A stretch of 64,000 nt of DNA from Heterostelium album PN500 (lineage: Eukaryota; Evosea; Eumycetozoa; Acytosteliales; Acytosteliaceae): assembly GCF_000004825.1 (NCBI RefSeq), contig NW_008805070.1, positions 124,001-188,000 of the forward strand. The letters are read 5' to 3'. Every line of letters begins with the position of its first letter. Within the stretch, counting starts at the first letter, position 1. The notes under the pieces were generated by a model. The model did not search any database and was not told the DNA's origin. It worked only from the letters and a program-made list of their open reading frames with translations. Below, in pieces: positions 46,401-56,279 of the stretch. Made by a program: the position numbers and the translations under genes.

Positions 46401-46890
46401 ATAATAATAATAATAGTAATAACAATAAGAAGGTAGAGCAACAAGAAGTAAACAACAATAATATCGATGATCCACTTCAAGAACAACCGATAGCATCTGA
46501 AGAGGTAGTCAGCGATGAACCCGAGAAGAAATTTATTATCGCGCCAGAGTTTAGAGATTCAGTTTATCTGATTAGACATCATTTTGAAATCAAAAGATTG
46601 AAACCACCCCCAAACCATCCGCTGTCTGATTATAATCTTGGTGCTACCATCAGAAAGAGTCATGAATTTACCAATGAAGGTATACTCTACAATGTAAAGT
46701 CGGAATTAGAAATCGAATTGAACATTCCTAAACAAGAGAATATCCACAAATTCATATTGTTGTATTGGTAATTATTTTTCATTAGTTTTAAAATATGTGT
46801 TTACTAACAACACGCGTTTTGATATATATATAAAAATATAGGGAACTTGGACAATCATTACTCAACCTATTAAATCTTGAACAACAATAA
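37478..46890 (+). CDS. Helicase-RdRP-nucleotidyltransferase fusion, RNA silencing
   Basis: Four exons (37478-38279, 38368-40786, 40864-46767, 46842-46890) join in phase into 3,057 residues. Order: (1) residues 1-200, possible RIG-I-CTD-like zinc module (FCKRCRSKF, LHRHCQYEIG, KKWRSFDNQYYSDL). (2) Dicer/RIG-I-type helicase: PTGYGKT 266-272, DEAHH 375-379, MTASPT 408, ATSVLEEGIDIP 691, QRRGRARS 721. (3) DUF283-like segment near 790. (4) RdRP: FSDGIGYIG 1303 and catalytic SGSDLDGD with Asp 1561, 1563 and 1565. (5) Cid1-type nucleotidyltransferase: GS 1911-1912, DID 1923-1925, Asp 1983, then TLKTWSLLWM 2057. (6) KH-like segment, long Thr/Gln/Asn linker (about 2450-2760) and an unknown C-terminal domain. 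It is related to dictyostelid helicase-RdRPs (Rrp family), which act in small-RNA amplification. No RNase III or PAZ domain is present. Confidence 0.92.
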
Positions 46891-47317
46891 TTTATAAATG
46901 ATAGAATACATTAAATAAATAAATTAGTATATGATATATTACAAATGGTTTTGTACCGTACATGAAAGAAATAAAGATGGTCTCCAAATCGACACATATG
47001 AAAAAACAGAAGCAAATTAAAAAATTTGAGTGGTCGTTGAATGGAATTAAACCTATATCCTAATTAGACATACTTGTTTTAAAGGTGATAAAAAAGTATA
47101 TTTTTTCTTTATATTATATACCAATTATAATTGTTTCGTTTTTAAAGATTATTGAACTTTTGTTTTGTGAAAAGATTTAAGATAACTATTATTTTTTCAT
47201 AATAATTTTAAAATATGGTCCATATGGATATAAAAATTATTTAAAATAAAAGTGTTACTAATTATTTAAAACATTTTCTTATTTTTTATTTTTTGTTAAA
47301 CAATATATTCTTATTCA
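46891..47317. other. Intergenic, upstream unit U1 of duplicated gene
   Basis: 427 bp. The part 47100-47240 (ATTGTTTCGTTTTTAAAGAT, CATATGGATATAAAAATTAT) recurs upstream of the second copy at about 51065-51100 and 51575-51592, showing that the promoter was duplicated with the gene. Confidence 0.7.
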
Positions 47318-49468
47318 ATGGAATATAAAATATTAAATAAGATAAGGATTGATAATCCTTTAGTTATTCTCAAAGAAACCAATGCTACACCTTCTTTTAT
47401 CTTTTATGCATATGGTAACAGTGTTGTAAAATATGACATTATTCAAAATAAAAGATACATTCAACAATATGGAAGATATCAAATCACTCATTTAATTGAA
47501 TCTTGCAAACATTCATCATCTTCATTCTACATTATCAATAAAAATAATGCAATCTATAAATACAATATTAATAATAATCAACAAAAAGAAAGAGTAGAAG
47601 TTGCTTATCATTTAAATCAATTATCAAACTGTCCGATCATATATATAGAATCACTAATTGATGATAGATTGTTAATTCATTATCAAAATGAAGATAATAC
47701 ATCGAAATGCTACTGTATTTATGATTTGCATTCAAATGATATCATATATTCTAAATCAAATATAAACAAAATCATTGTTGTCAGTTCTAAACATGAATGT
47801 TGTCAGTTCATTGAACAACAAGAGAATAGAGTAAACCTAGTTACTTTCACCTTCGATAGTAGAGAATGTTTAGAGAAAAGTAAAGAAGTTAATAATGTCA
47901 AAGATGATATCCTTGCTTTATATGGCAGTGATATTGTGTTTATCATTCATCAGGATCATTTAGAAATGACGTTATGGAATATCAATGATAATAGTTCAAG
48001 TGTTGTTTCGATTGATCAGCAACAACCACAAATACCAGCTAAAACAATTAAATCAATTAAACTTATAGATAACAATACTATCTTCTTTGAATTCATTGCC
48101 TACAATAATGAATTGTCATATTCATTGTTCAGTATTAAAAATGGATGGAGAAATATCAATATAAGCACAACAAATAGTGATAACAACTTTCAATCGATTC
48201 TTTTATCGAATGAATATCTAGTTATATCAAGAAACAATCAACCAAATCAACTACAAATAATATCATTGCAATATGGAGAAGTCGATAAACGAATGATCTT
48301 TGATGATCAAATGGAATCAGAGATATTATCAATGAATCATATTGGTGCATCTTTGTTACTTGTTGAATGTAAAAAATCTCTTTTTGTATTAAGACCAAAC
48401 AATTCAAACAACATAAATAACAACAATGACAATGATTATCTCTCACAAATCAAATTATCAACCAAACAATATGATCAAATCAAAACAAGAGAGATTATAA
48501 CAAATATCTTAAAAAATAACAATATTAATATTGAACAATTGAACTCTATATTCACAGTTTTAAAAGAATCATCATTGAAATCGGAATCAAGATTATTCTC
48601 GTTGCTTTGTTCAAAGCTAACGAATGATACTAAATACCTATCGGTATTTAAGAATCAAAAATGTAAATCAAGATTGATTGTTGGTGATGGTGATTTCTCG
48701 TTCACGATGGCATTGATCAATAAACACAAATCAACACACCCATTGCTTGCCAACTCTCTTACCACCTCTGAACTCTCAATGTCTCCATTCAAATCACATG
48801 AAATCAACTCTCGAATGGAACAATTGAATGAACTTGGTGTTCGAACCATTGTTGGACTAAACTCCAACGACATCTCAAATGTATTTCAAGGTCAGCGATT
48901 CAAGCGTATTCAATGGAACAATCCTTGGCCGTTTTGGTCATTAAGTATCTACAAGAATTACATCAGCTCAGTACTACCTTCTTTCTATGTATCGGCATCG
49001 CAATTACAGCAGCCAGGTGATCGTATCCACATGACCCTTGTACAGGGGAGTGAAGATTTTAAATTCCGTCAAATGGAGAATCCATTGGTTCGAGCTTCAT
49101 TCCGTGCCAACTATCGTTTGATTAGAAAACGTCGACTCAGTAATACTAGATATCCAGGATATTTTCATCATTACACTGGATTGGCTCAGAAATTGATTGG
49201 AGATTCCAAACGTGAGTTCATTTTCGAAAAGGTTGACCCAAAAGAGACAATGGAAATCAACAATTTCACACAGGATTGGGATGAGATCAGAGTTCAAGCT
49301 ACCAAACTCAGAGATACCAACAAAAAGTATTATGAAATCAAACCACATGAAAAGATAACCCGTATGGTTCAGAATACAGAGGTAACATTGGAAGATAACT
49401 ATTTCGATTGTAGTACTGATGATGATTCCTCTGACTATTTCGAATCTGGAAGTGATAGTGATGACTGA
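47318..49468 (+). CDS. Propeller plus BMT5-like (DUF2431) protein, copy 1
   Basis: A single-exon 716-residue protein. Residues 1-400 are repeats of beta-strand-like segments with YN/W ends (VVKYDIIQNKRYIQ, MTLWNINDNSSS) that suggest a degenerate beta-propeller. From about residue 450 a Rossmann-type methyltransferase region of the BMT5/DUF2431 family starts with SRLIVGDGDFSFTMAL, followed by FKRIQWNNPWPFW and GDRIHMTLVQ, with a Tyr-Pro-Gly-Tyr-like RYPGYFHHYTGL near the end. BMT5 proteins methylate uridine in 25S rRNA; here the usual FNFPH is changed (WNNPWP), so activity or substrate may differ. The C-terminus is acidic. Tandem paralogue at 51679. Confidence 0.78.
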   Translation: MEYKILNKIRIDNPLVILKETNATPSFIFYAYGNSVVKYDIIQNKRYIQQYGRYQITHLIESCKHSSSSFYIINKNNAIYKYNINNNQQKERVEVAYHLNQLSNCPIIYIESLIDDRLLIHYQNEDNTSKCYCIYDLHSNDIIYSKSNINKIIVVSSKHECCQFIEQQENRVNLVTFTFDSRECLEKSKEVNNVKDDILALYGSDIVFIIHQDHLEMTLWNINDNSSSVVSIDQQQPQIPAKTIKSIKLIDNNTIFFEFIAYNNELSYSLFSIKNGWRNINISTTNSDNNFQSILLSNEYLVISRNNQPNQLQIISLQYGEVDKRMIFDDQMESEILSMNHIGASLLLVECKKSLFVLRPNNSNNINNNNDNDYLSQIKLSTKQYDQIKTREIITNILKNNNINIEQLNSIFTVLKESSLKSESRLFSLLCSKLTNDTKYLSVFKNQKCKSRLIVGDGDFSFTMALINKHKSTHPLLANSLTTSELSMSPFKSHEINSRMEQLNELGVRTIVGLNSNDISNVFQGQRFKRIQWNNPWPFWSLSIYKNYISSVLPSFYVSASQLQQPGDRIHMTLVQGSEDFKFRQMENPLVRASFRANYRLIRKRRLSNTRYPGYFHHYTGLAQKLIGDSKREFIFEKVDPKETMEINNFTQDWDEIRVQATKLRDTNKKYYEIKPHEKITRMVQNTEVTLEDNYFDCSTDDDSSDYFESGSDSDD

Positions 49469-49960
49469 TTGTATCTTGAAATAAATAAAAGTATTTTATT
49501 AAATGAATCCAAGCTCATTTTGCGGCACTTTTAAATTTTTGTTTTTAGACAACAAATAATGTCTTCATGAATAAATATGATTTGTTATCAGTTTGATATT
49601 CTTGTTGTTGATTATGATAATAAGATGTGATATGTGTTGATGAAATAATAATAATTGTTTAGCAATGTTGATTGGCGCGTGCCAAGTATCCAAATTGATA
49701 ATACAGTGCCATAGCCAGGTATGAATTAATATCCAATCCTGTAGTAATAATATTATTCATCTCGAGCTAACAATAAACTCGTACCAGCCATTGAAGTGAT
49801 ACAGCTCCAAAAAAAATCATTATTATTAATTGTTTAATTCCATGTTTGCTGACTACGAATCGTATTGCAGAGTAAAGCAGTTTCCACAAATTGAACAAAT
49901 TTCAATTTAAAACGCCACAAACGATATTTTTATCTTACCTAATCTTTAAAAAGTTTTTTT
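49469..49960. other. Spacer left of the mitochondrial insert
   Basis: About 490 bp downstream of copy 1. It contains moderately complex sequence without an open frame and ends near TATTATGAGGTTATATTTTT, a string that recurs in similar form near 51515. Confidence 0.45.
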
Positions 49961-50341
49961 TCATATTATGAGGTTATATTTTTTTAATTTTAATTTTAAA
50001 TCATTTTTTAATAATTTAGTCCAGATTTGACTTCTTTTTAATCCCATTAGTAATTTTCTTTTAATCATTTCCTGTGCTTGAATTAAATAGACAATCATAT
50101 TTTTTAAATTTTGTAATAATTTAATATTTAAATTACTAATTTTTTCAAATAAAACTAAATATTCTGCAGAACGCGCTTTTAAAGTTTCATCTATACTGTT
50201 TTCTATTAAATTATAAATTAAAGTAATACTAATAAGAAAACTTATGATGATTACAATTTCTTCATTTAATGCAATCTCTTCTTTTGCAATATCAAAAATT
50301 AAAATTAATAATAAATAAAATCCAAATTTTAATTTATTCAT
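49961..50341 (-). pseudogene. atp4: Mitochondrial ATP synthase b subunit (atp4/ymf39) copy
   Basis: A 126-residue frame. A hydrophobic N-terminal segment (FGFYLLLILIFDIAK) precedes LNEEIVIIISFLISITLIY, the conserved ymf39 opening, then an amphipathic helical region with ARSAEYLVLFEKISNL, as in the peripheral-stalk b subunit. The reading frame is intact, but in nuclear context it has no presequence or promoter, so it is called a nuclear copy unlikely to be used. Confidence 0.7.
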
Positions 50342-50344
50342 TTC

Positions 50345-50650
50345 TTAGATTTCTTTTAACTTACTTATTACTTTTCCTATTTCTTTTTTGATATTTCCAG
50401 TTGTATGATTTATTAATTTTGAGGAATAATTTACATTTAAATAAAGTTTTTTCATTTTATTTAACTCCTCTAAAAATATTCCTTTATTTATCATTTGAGA
50501 AAACTTTTTATTTAAAAATTTTTCTCTTGTTTTTAATATATATGCTAATTTGGTAATAATGTATCTTAAAAATAATACGTAGAATAATCCAAATCCTACT
50601 ATTAAATGATACATTTCATTAAAAAAAATTAAACTATCTAATTGTGGCAT
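50345..50650 (-). pseudogene. atp8: Mitochondrial ATP synthase subunit 8 (atp8) copy
   Basis: A 101-residue frame starting MPQLDSLIFFNEMYHLIVGF, the well-known MPQLD start of ATP8, with one membrane segment and a Lys-rich matrix tail. It lies 3 bp from the atp4 frame, as expected for compact mitochondrial DNA. Intact, which points to a recent transfer. Confidence 0.78.
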
Positions 50651-50782
50651 CTTTTTTCTTTTTTTATTATTTTAAAGTTTTTTATAAAACTTTCATAAAA
50701 CTTTATCACCTTATAACTATGTTTTCAATTATAAAAAATACAGCAAGCGCTGCACCTATTTATTATAAATATTATAATACTA

Positions 50783-50992
50783 TTATTTTGTATTTTGTAA
50801 AGCTTTAATTATTTTATATTCAATTATATAAATGAATGGGAATAATACTAATACATAAAAGTATAAAAGAGTACAAATGAATCCTAACATTAAGTAAGGT
50901 TCACCTGCTGGCATTCCTCCTAAATATCCATCTTTCTTAGTTGTCTTTTTAAAATCAAATAATAGATGAAACTTGGACCAATGAATTCTTAT
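50783..50992 (-). pseudogene. cob: 3' fragment of mitochondrial cytochrome b (cob)
   Basis: 69 codons before a stop: KFHLLFDFKK, GYLGGMPAGEPYLMLGF, then a last transmembrane helix (LLYFYVLVLFPFIYII) with an EYKII end. This matches the end of cytochrome b (G-x-P-x-E-P-Y, last helix, E-N-K-like end). Everything upstream of this part of cob is missing, marking the right edge of the insert. Confidence 0.72.
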
Positions 50993-51678
50993 TTAATTTA
51001 AATTTTTCTAGATGAATTATTCTCAAAAAAAAAAGAATTTTTATTTAATAAAATTTATTTTCTTTATACCAATTATTATTGTTTCGTTTTTAAAGATTAT
51101 CGAACTTTTGTTTAGTAAAAAGATATATTACAAATCAGACAAATTTCTTAATATCTCTATGGTTGATGATAAATATAAAAACAATATGGATAAAGTATAC
51201 TATTTGAGTTGAATAGATATGAGTTGAATAGATATAACTTGAATAAAATAATTTTTCCTCTTTTTCTAAAGAATATTAATAAAAAATTCTACTTGTACTG
51301 ACTTTGAAAAATAGATTTGACAAAAATAATAATTTTGAGATTGAATTGCATAATTAATTAATATTTATGATAAAAATTTGAACAGTATTTTTTTGAAAAT
51401 ATGACGATGATATCCTATGATATTTTTAGGGTTGAACTAGTTTCTGAAATTTTATTTTACTTAGATACTTCAGATAGATAATCCAAATTTTTAACCACAA
51501 AAAAAAATCTTTAATATTATGAGGTGATATTTTTATCTCAATAGAAATTAATATATTAATATTATATTATATGGATATAAAAATTATTTAAATAGAAAGA
51601 GTTAATATTTAATTATTATAAATATTTATTATTTTTGATAAAACTCCTAAAGTTTTGTTAAAAATATATTCTTATTCA
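50993..51678. other. Upstream unit U2 of the second copy
   Basis: Non-coding DNA between the NUMT and the second paralogue. 51050-51130 and 51515-51679 match the region upstream of copy 1, separated here by about 380 bp of extra sequence. A 66-codon frame at 51012-51212 is just this shared promoter sequence read as protein. Confidence 0.6.
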
Positions 51679-53835
51679 ATGGAATATAAAATATTAAATA
51701 AGATAAGGATTGATAATCCTTTAGTTATTCTCAAAGAAACCAATGCTACACCTTCTTTTATCTTTTATGCATATGGCAATATCTTGGTAAAATATGACAT
51801 TATTCAAAATAAAAGATACATTCAACAATATGGAAGATATGAAATTACTCATTTAATTGAATCTTGCAAACATTCATCATCTTCATTCTACATTATCAAT
51901 AAAAATAATGAAATCTATAAATACAATATTAATAATAATCAACAAAAAGAAAGAGTAGAAGTTGCTTATCATTTAAATCAATTGACTAATTGTAGAATCA
52001 TAAACATAGAATCACTAATTGAAGATAGATTGTTAATTCATTATCAAAATGAAGATAATATTTCGAAATGCTATTGTATTTATGATTTAAATACAAATAA
52101 TATCATATATTCTAAATCGAATATAAACAAAATCATTGTTATCAAATCTAAACATGAATACAACCTCATTGAGTTCAACAACAACCATGTCTATTTAGTT
52201 AAATTCAACAAAGAAGAAAGAGAATATAGAACAAACAAAAAAATTGAAATTTTAGATGGTATTTATGATGTCAATTCATCTTGTAACTCTGAAAGTGGAA
52301 TTGTTTTTATCATCCACCAAGATCAATCAAAAATGACATTATGGAATATCAATGATAATAGTTCAAGTATTGTTTCAATTGATCAGTCATTTAAATCAAT
52401 TAAATCATATAATAGTAATTCTATATTATTTGAATTTAAAGAATCTTTCTCATTATTTAATATTGAAAAAGGCTGGAATCATCTAGCTGATAGAGATTGT
52501 AATAATGAAAATATTCAATCTATTCTATTATCAAATGAATATTTAGTATTAACAGGAACCAATCAACCAAATGAACTACAAATCATATCATTAGATGATA
52601 AAGACATTGACAATAGAATAATATTTGATAATCTAATGGAGTCAGAGATATTATCAATGAATCAAATTGGTGAATCTTTGTTATTACTTGTTGAATGTCA
52701 AGGATCACTTTTAATTCTCAGACCGAACAATAGAATCAACATTAATATCGACAATGATTTTCTTTCTCAAATCAAATTATCAACCAAACAATATGATCAA
52801 ATCAAAACAAGAAAGATAATAACAAATATCTTTAAGAACAATACCAACGTTGATAGTGAACAATTGTATGAAATATTCACAGTTTTAAAAGAATCGTCAT
52901 TGAAATCGGAATCAAGATTGTTCTCATTGCTTTGTGGAGAGTTAACAAATGATAATAAATACTTATCGGTATTTAAGAATCAAAAATGTAAATCAAGATT
53001 GATTGTTGGTGATGGTGATTTCTCGTTCACGATGGCTTTGATCAACAAACACAAATCAACACATCCATCGCTTGCCAACTCTCTTACTACCTCTGATCTA
53101 TCGATGGCGCCGTTACAGTCGGAAAAAATTCAGTATAAGATGGAACAACTGAATAAACTGGGTGTAGAAACCCTGGTTGGTCTGAACGCTATCGATATCT
53201 CTGGTCTCTTTCCAAACGGACGTAGATTCAAGAGAATCCATTGGAATTGTCCTTGGACCAATTGGTCATCGGACAACTTACTGACCAACTATGACAATCA
53301 TTTGAAGTCGGTGGTTACCGACTTTTTCGTTTCGGCGTCACAGCGGCAGTTGGCAGGCGATCGCATCCACATGGCGCTGATCCAAAACAAGGAGAACTAC
53401 AAAGCCAGACAAATGGAGAATCCAATCGTTCGTGCTTCATTCCGTGCCAACTACCGTCTGATTAGAAAACGTCGATTCGACAACACCAGATATCCAGGCT
53501 ACATTCACTTGTTTACTGGTCTCTATCTTGAGCATCCACAAATATTGAAATATGAATTCGTATTTGAGAAGCTAGACAACATCGTCAAGGGTATCAATAA
53601 CTATACACTCGATCCGAAAGAGATCAGTGAACAAGCTGCCAAACTTCAAGATACCAACAAAAAGGAGTATCAAGTCATACAAGAATCAACAGAGATAACC
53701 TTAACAAGAACCAAACAACATGTTTTAAAATTCAACGATAACTATTTTGAATGTAGTTCTGATGAAGATTCCTCTGATTATTTCGAATCTGATGGTGATG
53801 ACAATGATGATGATGATGATCAATTTTTTAATTAA
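51679..53835 (+). CDS. Propeller plus BMT5-like (DUF2431) protein, copy 2
   Basis: 718 residues from the ATG at 51679 (MEYKILNKIRIDNPLVILKE), which aligns with the start of copy 1; eight further in-frame codons upstream begin with TTG and are ignored. The 5' third is nearly identical to copy 1 at the DNA level, silent sites included. The middle has many changes and indels, and the methyltransferase region (SRLIVGDGDFSFTMAL at about 460) is similar in protein but partly different in DNA. The 3' region 53095-53520 is much richer in G+C than the same part of copy 1. The acidic tail is longer (DDNDDDDD). Confidence 0.78.
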   Translation: MEYKILNKIRIDNPLVILKETNATPSFIFYAYGNILVKYDIIQNKRYIQQYGRYEITHLIESCKHSSSSFYIINKNNEIYKYNINNNQQKERVEVAYHLNQLTNCRIINIESLIEDRLLIHYQNEDNISKCYCIYDLNTNNIIYSKSNINKIIVIKSKHEYNLIEFNNNHVYLVKFNKEEREYRTNKKIEILDGIYDVNSSCNSESGIVFIIHQDQSKMTLWNINDNSSSIVSIDQSFKSIKSYNSNSILFEFKESFSLFNIEKGWNHLADRDCNNENIQSILLSNEYLVLTGTNQPNELQIISLDDKDIDNRIIFDNLMESEILSMNQIGESLLLLVECQGSLLILRPNNRININIDNDFLSQIKLSTKQYDQIKTRKIITNIFKNNTNVDSEQLYEIFTVLKESSLKSESRLFSLLCGELTNDNKYLSVFKNQKCKSRLIVGDGDFSFTMALINKHKSTHPSLANSLTTSDLSMAPLQSEKIQYKMEQLNKLGVETLVGLNAIDISGLFPNGRRFKRIHWNCPWTNWSSDNLLTNYDNHLKSVVTDFFVSASQRQLAGDRIHMALIQNKENYKARQMENPIVRASFRANYRLIRKRRFDNTRYPGYIHLFTGLYLEHPQILKYEFVFEKLDNIVKGINNYTLDPKEISEQAAKLQDTNKKEYQVIQESTEITLTRTKQHVLKFNDNYFECSSDEDSSDYFESDGDDNDDDDDQFFN

Positions 53836-54142
53836 TGAGATGTTCTCTGTTTGCACATAAAGCAATAAAATCAATTATCAACAAAATAAATAAATAAAAA
53901 AAAAATCAAAGAAACCATTTTTTTGAATAAAAAAAAAAAAATTGTTATACTTTCCGAAAAATTTTTATATGTGTGTGTTTGGTTTGATTCTCACAAAGAA
54001 ACTGTCGATCTTAAAATAATCAACTTTTTTTTTTTTTAATTGTTTTTAATTGTATTCATTTTATTTATTTATTTAGTTAGTTATACTTTTTATTGTTTTA
54101 TTTAGTCTTTTATTAATTAGTTTGAAAGAAAAATAACAAAAT
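53836..54142. other. Intergenic spacer
   Basis: 307 bp of A+T-rich DNA with A and T runs. It carries the 3' flank of copy 2 and the promoter of the nucleoporin gene. Nothing else seen. Confidence 0.45.
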
Positions 54143-56165
54143 ATGTCTGACGATAGTAGTATGTCTGAAAAATAGCTAATGTTACAATACATAAACACTC
54201 TTTAAACTAACAAAAAAAAACTACCTACTACTATGTTTATGAATGAAAAACAGGTCATGGAAGGAAAAAGAGAGTCAACACAAAACAAATAATTAAAGAT
54301 GAATTCAGAGAGGATGATGATGATAACGAATCTGGTCCAGAACCAAAGTTTGATGTAAGTATAGTACTATATATATATATTTAATATCGAAATTCGATCT
54401 AGTTAGTTTGTTGGTACTAATTTTGTTTGTGTTAAAGGGTTCATTTGAAAGAGCATCACCCGAGGAGATGGCAAAGAGAAAGTAAGTAAAGACAAAACAG
54501 TTATAATAATAGGATATTATTAAAACAAAACTAATGAATTGCATTGTTTGCTTGCTTGCTTGCTTGCTTTTGATTTGACTACTACTCTATAGGATTTTTA
54601 AATTGAAACCAAAGAATAAACCAGTACAACAACCAGACGAGAAAAAGACATCGACATCGACATCCACCAATTCACCACCTGCAGCCTCAGCAGCTGCTGC
54701 AGAATCAACCAATCCATTTGCAGCGATCTCATTTAACTTTAGCACACCACCAGTCATCACATCGGGAATGTTCAGCACCAACTCATCAAGTTTATTTGGT
54801 GGCTCGACATCGTCATCCACAACAACAACAAGCTCACTCTTTGAAAACTTTAAACAACAAAACGAAAACAACAAGAATAACAGCAGCAACAATACACAAG
54901 AGACATCTATTTCATCACTTTTCCCACCCGTAAAATCGTCATCAACAACCTCACCAACACTATCATCTACCAGTACTTCAACCTCTACTTTATTCCCACC
55001 ATTAAATAACAACAACAATAGCAATAGTAGTAGCAGCAGCAGCAATATTTCGACTTCATCATTATTCCCATCATTAAATGGTAATAATAATAACTCTACT
55101 TCGACTACCTCTGCAACATTATTCCCTCCATTAAATAGCAATAAGAGTAATAGTGGTTCAGGATTTGTATTTTCACCATTAACAGGTTCATCAGCACCAA
55201 CAACAACAACAACAACAGATTCAACTTCCACCTCTAATACCACTGCTGGATTCGTATTTAATCCAACATCTTCAACTGCTAGCAGCTCTTTATTATCAAC
55301 AAACAGTTTGAAGCCATCTACAAGTTCATCATCATCATCAACTTCTTCCTCTACTTCAGAAAAATGGAAATGTGCATGTTGTGAAACAGAAAATGAAGTT
55401 ACTGCCAAGACCTGTGTTTTGTGTATGGTTCCAAGACTTGTTCCAAAAGTCGAGAAATGGAAGTGTGCATGCTGTGAAACTGAGAATGAACCTGATGCCA
55501 AAACATGTATTTTGTGTATGGTTCCCAAACCAAACAAACCCATCACCGTTCCAGCAGCATCGAACAGCGCCTCTTCAACATCGTCGTCTGGTCTATTCTC
55601 CGGAATGAAATCGGGTGGTACTGACTTTAAAGTAAACTTTGGTTCGACTGAAACCTCTGGAATTAAATTTGGAACAACTACCGACTCCTCTAGCGGTGGT
55701 GGTGGAATCAAATTTGGAACAACTGACTCCTCATCATCCTCAGGCGGTGGTGGTGGTGGAATCAAGTTTGGAACAACCGATTCTAGTGGAATCAAACTTG
55801 GTGGTGGAAACACTGACTTTGGTGGAATTAAGTTTGGAACACCATCTGGTTCTTCAGCTATCAAGTTTGGAACATCATCATCATCCGATACCGAGAATAA
55901 AAAGAGTGAGACACCAGCACCATCGAGTGGTGGTGGTGGATTCGTATTTAATGCCAGTGCAACACCGGCACCATCATCTACCACTGGAGGTTTCGTATTT
56001 AATGCCAGTGCAACCGGTAAATCACCGATCGATACACTATCTGACACCAAAGAAACAGAGTCACTTCCCGATGGTAAATGGAAGTGTGCATGTTGCGAGA
56101 AAATCAATGAAGAAAAAGATAAATCCTGTGAATTATGTATGGTTCCAAGATTAATTAAAAAATAA
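54143..56165 (+). CDS. nup50: Nup50-like nucleoporin with three RanBP2 zinc fingers
   Basis: Four exons: 54143-54158, 54254-54354, 54438-54481 and 54593-56165 (577 residues). The N-terminus, GRKKRVNTKQIIKDEF, then GSFERASPEEMAKRKIFKLK, matches the Nup50 importin-alpha-binding start (basic patch, then G-x-F-x-x-A-S-x-E-x-x-x-x-R). The middle is Ser/Thr/Asn-rich. Three RanBP2-type fingers carry the core WKCACCETENE to LCMVPR at about residues 305, 335 and 555; repeated GIKFGT units and FVFN repeats form an FG-type region. It probably works in nuclear transport at the pore. The first exon has only 16 coding bases. A (TTGC)n microsatellite lies in the last intron. Confidence 0.87.
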
Positions 56166-56279
56166 GAAAATAAATAAATAAATAAATAAGAAAAATAAAG
56201 ATAATAAAATAAGTTAATTAATAAAATAAAATAAAACACATAAAAACAATATAAATTAAATCTAATTATTTTATTTATT

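Larger units (their letters stand above)
49961..50992 (-). other. Nuclear insert of mitochondrial DNA (NUMT)
   Basis: On the minus strand, three consecutive mitochondrial genes read in order: 3' end of cob, atp8 and atp4 (ymf39). None carries introns, all show the Ile/Leu/Lys-heavy composition of protist mitochondrial genes, and cob is cut at the right boundary. Both flanks are nuclear: they contain sequence shared with the upstream region of the duplicated nuclear gene. The exact ends are uncertain by some tens of bases. The alternative is an assembly chimera, but nuclear sequence resumes on both sides. Confidence 0.82.

Noticed and set aside
51012-51212. 66-codon plus-strand frame right of the mitochondrial insert
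   Set aside because: The same sequence occurs upstream of copy 1 without an open frame, so it is duplicated promoter DNA.
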